Shown: in pieces, positions 58,501 through 64,000 of the stretch | Numbering within the stretch: position 1 is the first letter of the stretch | Layout: every line of letters starts with the position of its first letter | Origin: Hypomyces perniciosus | Lineage: Eukaryota > Ascomycota > Sordariomycetes > Hypocreales > Hypocreaceae | Length of the DNA: 64,000 bases | Direction: 5' to 3' | Assembly: GCA_008477525.1 (NCBI GenBank) | Contig: SPDT01000005.1 | Span: 4,774,001-4,838,000, forward strand | Notes under the pieces: generated by a model | What the model was told of the DNA's origin: nothing | Database searches by the model: none | The model's input: only the letters and a program-made list of their open reading frames with translations | Program-made: the position numbers and the translations under genes

Positions 58501-60171
58501 AAACTATATATTTTTTATAATAATTACTTTTATTAAACAGGGTAATTAAATATAATCCATATTATTTATAGTATAGCTAATAAAATATTTAATTAGCTTT
58601 TTAAGCTTAATTTTAAATTCTTTTTTTTTAGTTAGCTTTATAGTTTTTATTAAATATATGAGTATAGTAGTTATATATATAAAGCCTACTTTAATTTAAC
58701 TATAAATCTATAAAAGGCTTTTTTATTAAAAAGGGTATAAAGTTATAAAACTATTCCTTTAGTTTATTAATAAATAATATTATATATATTAAAAAAGGTA
58801 CTTTAAAAGAGGCAGTAAAATATATTTTATATATTAGTATATATTAATATATTTATTAAATATATTATAAAACTTATATCTTTTTTATTAATTAAACTTA
58901 AAGAAATTAAAGTAGCTATAATAGTTAAAGCTATTTTTCCTTATATTAAAGCAGTAAAGTTAATACCCTTTTTACTAAGCGTTTTATAAATAATTTACTA
59001 TTGATTTTTTTATAGGCATATATAAATTTTGATAGCCTATTTAAATATAAAAGTATATTTCCTTTTTTTATTAAGCTTTTTAGTAAATGCAGTATATACT
59101 TTACTGCAGTTATTTAAAGGCTATATATACCTTTTAAGTCTATAAAAATACTTTTTATTAATAAAAGGCTTTAAATACATATAACTATTATTTAATATAT
59201 TATTTAAATAGTTATTAAATATTATATAAAAGCTATAAATATAATTCTTTATATTTTTTATATTATTTAAAAATAGCCAATTAAATTAATTAAAAAAAAT
59301 CTTTTTTATTTTACTACTTTTAATTAAACTATTTATATAAAATAAATAATAAGCAGTAAAGCTTAAAGTAAAGTATACTTTAATAGCTTTAAAAAAAGCT
59401 ATTTAAAAAGCTATTCCTATAACTTTAAAAAGCTTATACTTTACTGTATTTATATAAATATATACTTAATAGGTATATTATACTTTTAGTTCAATATTTA
59501 TATATTTTATTTTATATAGTATATATTAATAAAATAAATATATTTCTTTATATATTATATTTATATAAAAAGTTAATTAATCTTTACGCTTTTAATAATT
59601 TAATTAATAGTAAACTTTATATTAAAATCTTTATTATTATTATAGGCTACTTTAATAGCAGTAAAGGTTAAAATTATGGTTTAAAGGTTTATTAAAATTA
59701 AAATATAAATATGAAAGTTAATTATTTTTTAGATTTACTTTAAAATAATAACTTTAGCCTTCTTTTTTTTTTTTATTAATAATAAAGAATTAATACTTTT
59801 AAACTATACTATTATAATAAATAAAAATATCTATTAAAAAAGGGTTAAAATTAAATACATTAACTATAGTCTTTTTTACTTTTATTAAAGTAAGTAATTT
59901 AAAAGCAGGGAAATTATTATTTAATTAATTAAAGAGATCTAAATTAATTTTATTCTATACTTTAATAGTAAGTATATTATTAGTTAAAAGAGTAATTTAT
60001 TTAATTTACTAAACTATTAATTTTAGCTTTATAAAAGTAATATCCTTTATATTATTTATTATAAAAAATAGCTTTAATAATTTAAAAGTAAAAGTAAAGG
60101 TTATAAAGAGAAATATAATATTAAAATAAAAATTTCTAGTAACTTTAATAGTTATTATTTAGGCTTCTAAT

Positions 60172-60437
60172 TATAGTAGAGCGCAGTATAGTTATATAGA
60201 GTATAGAAAGATAGGAAATAAAGTTTAATTCTATAAAAGAGAATATACTATAATGGCTTTACTATATATATATATAGCTAATATAAAAAAGAAGCTATAT
60301 ATAGGCGCTTTATAAGCGCTTATATAGTCTGATATATTGCTTATGCGATATATATATTAGCTTATATCTGCTTATATAGCAGATAAAAGCTCCTTAGCGC
60401 TGATAAGCGGTAGGGCCCTGGCCTACTTAACCTAATA
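60172..60437 (-). repeat. 5' LTR of copia C2
   Basis: 266 bp. The minus-strand primer site that follows is more decayed than in C1. Confidence 0.75.
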
Positions 60438-61004
60438 GATATATTAGTAACCTGCAGCTGCGGTAGGAAGAAAGTATATAATTATATCTTTTATTATAGG
60501 AAGATTAATAAAGTATAATAACAGGGATTAGCCCCTTTAATCTGTAAATTAACCTTTTATCTGCTAGGGCTTTACTTTAACTATTTCCTTTAAACGGTAC
60601 AGGCCTTCAACTTCTTTATTAAAATATACCTGCGCTGCTAAAAAGCCTAACTAATTCTAATATTAATCTTAATCTTTTAATTCTTTCCTTTATTTGTCTT
60701 TTATTGTTTAAGGGATTTACTTATAGTTTAATATTAAATCGCCTATACATTAAAAAGGGCTAACCCTTTAACTAAAGCTAACTTCAGTTACTTAATATAT
60801 TATATAAGACTCATGTATTCTTTTAACCTGCTAATAGGAGAAGAGCTAAAAGACTATACCTATTAAAGCAATAAAATACTATATAGGGGACCTTATATAT
60901 TTATTAATAATACTATAGTTAAACCTCGTATAGTATATCCTTTTACTTTACTAGGATTAGTGGCCTTTACTATAAGACGTTAATAGGATATTATTATTGT
61001 TATT
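60438..61004. other. Unassigned DNA, moderately AT-rich
   Basis: Less mutated than its surroundings, but all frames hold stops. No family recognised. Confidence 0.4.
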
Positions 61005-61382
61005 ATTATAGGCATTGTAAGAAATCTAACTAAAATAGTTTCCCGTTTATATGGCCGTGAGTCGATTTGATCGATTTTATATATAAATGAATTTTGCGGA
61101 AAATAGGAATGCGGCCATAAACCCAATTCTGCCACTGCATACCTATTATGAGGTCGGAGGACTATTGTAGAAGACAAGGCTATTGTTTATATAATCACTT
61201 CTACACCAGCCGCATATTACTAGATATGCTATAGCTTTTCAGCTATTCGATTAGTTATAATTTAATTGTTTAGTCTATTATTTACCTAGTAAACTCTCAG
61301 TTATTTCCTTATTGCTGTATTATATACAGCTTCCTAGAAGCTATATATAAATAAGGTTTAGTATAACCTTGTTATTTTAATA
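61005..61382 (+). repeat. Truncated LTR of copia family E (E7)
   Basis: Matches the last ~380 bp of the E LTR and ends CTTGTTATTTTAATA. The first ~200 bp are missing. No primer site follows, so it is a fragment. Confidence 0.7.
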
Positions 61383-62406
61383 AAAAGCAGTGCTTTAATA
61401 GTAAAATTAAAGATATAGTTAAAGCAGTATATTCGCTAGGTTTCTCTATTAAAGCTTAGCGCTTTTTTAATTTCCTTTATTACTATATTATTATTGCTAG
61501 CATTATTAAATATAAAGTATTTAGCCTTTTACATTATATTATAACTTTAAAATATATTAATAATATAAGCAGTAATATTCTCTTTAAAATAATAATTAAT
61601 AAACTTTAAAAGTTTAAAGATATATTTCTATAGTTAACTAATAATATTTAAAAAGTAGTAAATAATTTTATATAAAGTATAGCAATTATTTAACCTTTAA
61701 CAATTAAACATTATGTAAATTAACGTTAAAGCTACTATTAATATTTACTTTATTTCCTGTATATTTTCTCTATATACTATAGAGATTTATCTATAAATAG
61801 TATTATAAATAATATATACTTTAATTATTTTTATAAAGGGATTAAAGTATTTAAAAACTATATAAAAGTATAAATCTTTACTTTATTAAAAAGAGGAATT
61901 ACTATTAATAATCTAATAGACTATTAAGTATTAAAAGGCTAATTAATTAAAATAACTAATAATTTAGTTAGCAATTTACTATTCTTGCAAGTTATATATA
62001 TTTAACTTTATTATCTTAGCGATATTCTTTAATAATATATACTTTTTACTTTACTTAATAGCTTCTGCCTATTTAATAAATCTTAAATACTATAATTAAT
62101 TTAAAGGTAGATCTTTATATTATATATACTATATAAGGCAGTTAAGTAAGGTTTTCGCTTACTACTGTTTATATAGACCTTGTAAACCTATTACTGCTTT
62201 CTATTATTATCCCTCTTTTTAATATTATAACTGAATTGCTATATCTATAACGATATAGATATATAATGCTAGGATTAAGTATACCCAGGGAAGTATTTCT
62301 AAGGGAAAAGGTCCTACAGGTTCTCCTGGCCCTCCTAGGCCTATATTTAATAATATATAAAGTTAATAGATTATATTTATATATAGTTATTCTATTAATA
62401 ATAAAT
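61383..62406. other. Unassigned degenerate DNA
   Basis: RIP-type AT-rich sequence with no open frame or recognisable motif, apart from a short GC-richer patch at 62270-62345. Confidence 0.4.
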
Positions 62407-62560
62407 TATTAGGTTAAGTAGGCCGGGGCCCTACCGCTTACCGGCGCTAAGGAGCTTTTATCTGCTATATAAACAGATATAAACTAATATATATACTATA
62501 TAAATAATATATTAGACTATATACACGCTTATAAAGCGCCTATATATAGCTTTTTCTTTT
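62407..62560 (+). repeat. Truncated LTR of copia family C
   Basis: First ~154 bp of the 263-bp C LTR (TATTAGGTTAAG...), keeping the GGCCGGGGCCC block. It ends abruptly where different sequence begins. Confidence 0.7.
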
Positions 62561-64000
62561 AAGCTTCCCTCCTACACCTACAGGTACCCTACCTTTTAGG
62601 TGCCTACTTACTAAAATTCGCAACCTCTTAACTAGCTATTAAGAAAAACAAGTTCAACAACACTCCCTTGCCCCTTTTAGGCATATAGAGAAAGATGGCG
62701 AATACTATTAGACTCTAAGCGAACCAGGGACAATTAAACCTCGCTGCCGCAGGGCGGGCAGTAATCCAGCGACTTAAGAAGGAGAGTACTCTTTTAATCC
62801 TAGGATAAAGAGGGACTATAGTCCTCCTGCTTACTCCCAAGAAATGCTGTATCGACGACAAATGCATCGAAACTAATATCCCTAGACTTAATTTCGGTTC
62901 TAATATAAGACCTAGTATCTCTCTTTTTTTAAAGGGGATTTAGGAAAGCCTCTCTTCCTCCCTTTAAAGTAGGCTAATAAAAGTACCCGCCTTTAATAAC
63001 AGTAAACAGTTTACTATAACTTATAAAATCTTTACTTAAATTAAAGAAATTAATATAATTTAAAAAGTTAAATAGAAAGTTTTATTCTTAATAGCCTAAA
63101 CTATTAATAACTGCCTAGCTAAATATTAAAGAAAACACTATCTCCTAGCCGCCCTATAAGTAAATAAGGCGTTTATTAATACTTTTAAAGGCCTCCTCTT
63201 TTTAAGGGCTTGTATAGACTTTAAGAAATTAAATAAGAACCCCTCTCCAGCCTAACTAATAACTATACAGCCAGTTAGTAAAAAGACCTACTAAAATATT
63301 AAGCAATAATAAATTAAACCCTACCCTTTAACTTAAACTGACCTAGGCGCTTTACTAGCGACTAATAGCTTAAAGTAAATTATATAGGCTATAGTCGCGG
63401 CTATAGGCATAAATAAAAATCCTTTAATATAAGGAAAAGGAAATAAACCTACCTTTTAAAGTAATGGCGGGCTAGCCTTTATTACTTTTAAAAATAAATA
63501 AAAACAGATAAAAATTACTTTAAAGACTAATAATAGGATCTTCCTTTAGGTCCCTTTAGACTATAGCTGGAAGAAAATTACTGCTATTAGCGCTAGGTAA
63601 AAGGTTATTAAAATTGGCAACTTTAAAAGCGAGGATATTACTTACTTTTAAAAAGTAAAGTCTAGCTTTATACTTTAAATTAAAATAGAAGATATTAAAA
63701 AAAGGATCCTTGCTTTAGCCTTAACTGCAGAGGCTAATAGCCTAAGGATTAAAGAAGCGCGTATATAGAAGAGCTTCTTTATATACAGTATCCTTAAATA
63801 CTATATCAATACCTTAAATACCTCCCTTATAGATACACTAATCCCGATTAAAGCTAAGGCAAATGCTAAGTTTAAAGAACCTTTAGTTTTCTGTTAAAAG
63901 GCCCCCTTTAGTGAGACTATTAATATTTACTACTACTTTATCTTATTTAAAAAAGATATTAAAGTAGGATTTAAACTTTTCAGCTATTTAACTTTAGTAG
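62561..64000 (+). pseudogene. Degenerate coding-like element, family unknown, runs off the window
   Basis: At 62695 an ATG opens MANTIRL*ANQGQLNLAAAG, followed by RAVIQRLKKESTLLILG*RG and IVLLTPKKCCIDDKC. The two stops fit Gln (CAA to TAA). The frame has clear protein-like composition to about 62910 and then decays. It may be the 5' ORF (gag-like) of a LINE or another element, or a host gene. No zinc knuckle or other known motif is seen, and the rest of the segment to the window end is RIP-degraded. Confidence 0.35.

Larger units (their letters stand above)
54428..60437 (-). mobile_element. Ty1/copia retrotransposon C2, RIP-degraded, internally deleted
   Basis: 6010 bp on the minus strand. 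3' LTR 54428-54705 and 5' LTR 60172-60437. A C-run (G-rich polypurine tract on the coding strand, about 54708-54713) adjoins the 3' LTR. It is colinear with C1 but about 1.1 kb shorter; the missing part lies near 58.75-58.8 kb and corresponds to C1 after about 19150, the protease/integrase side. RT relics on the minus strand: ESFISLKRFTK near 57170-57215 and YYYNNK near 57015-57035. The flanks (TAACT, GATAT) do not match, so no clear target duplication is seen. Confidence 0.78.

Noticed and set aside
62301..62341. Collagen-like Gly-X-Y triplets (GPTGSPGPP)
   Set aside because: Only three triplets in a frame closed on both sides; likely chance.
365..64000. AT-rich DNA as mitochondrial insertion or centromeric satellite
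   Set aside because: No mitochondrial genes or tandem satellite; AT-richness is accounted for by CpA-to-TpA mutation of identifiable LTR elements. A centromere role cannot be excluded from sequence alone.

Overview
This window looks like part of a filamentous ascomycete (Pezizomycotina) chromosome, inside a large AT-rich heterochromatin-like block. The signs are relics of multicopy fungal genes (a TPR-repeat protein, a FunK1-kinase-like pseudogene, a DUF3716-type Cys motif), fungal LTR retrotransposons, and the mark of repeat-induced point mutation (RIP). CpA and TpG are visibly scarce over most of the window, TpA is in excess, and differences between repeat copies are almost all C/T or G/A transitions. 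Host genes are nearly absent; almost everything is nested LTR retrotransposons.

Layout. 2-364: end of a TPR-repeat gene. 788-14900: an LTR (family H) split by a full-length Ty3/gypsy element (family D, 829-14122, TSD TTAAG), which is split by another (family A copy A1, 1715-8315, TSD CTAAT/TTAAT). 15.1-16.3 kb: an island of unique sequence with a FunK1-like pseudogene and an ORF with a DUF3716-like Cys pattern. 16.4-17.3 kb: copia (family E) fragment. 17330-44470: a plus-strand family A element (A3) that took in a Ty1/copia element (C1, 17517-38368, TSD ACTAT) and a chromodomain gypsy element (F, 38642-44071). C1 was itself hit by a 512-bp miniature LTR element (TRIM, 19625-20136, TSD ATATA), by gypsy A2 (22541-29137, TSD CTTAT), by a solo LTR (E1, 30932-36936, TSD CCCTT) and by another solo LTR (E2, 37619-38184). 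E1 was then split by a young intact gypsy element (B, 31158-36577, TSD TCCTC). 45338-52069: full-length copia E (TSD ATATT) carrying a solo C LTR (51128-51390, TSD ACTAT). 53455-54034: solo LTR E3 (TSD ATTTA). 54428-60437: minus-strand copia C2. The rest is LTR fragments and unassigned degenerate DNA.

Only element B looks potentially functional. It has 226-bp LTRs that read as identical, an intact gag (CCHC knuckle) and an intact pol (protease, RT, RNase H, integrase, chromodomain). Its signals fit together: a TATA box and likely start site in the LTR, whose first 11 transcript bases are exactly complementary to the primer site next to the LTR (Tf1-type self-priming), and an A-rich slip site followed by a perfect 9-bp hairpin at the gag/pol junction (likely -1 frameshift). 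All gypsy families here have a self-complementary primer site, while copia C, copia E and the TRIM have a site matching the anticodon arm of initiator tRNA-Met. Priming type therefore separates the two superfamilies and ties the TRIM to copia elements.
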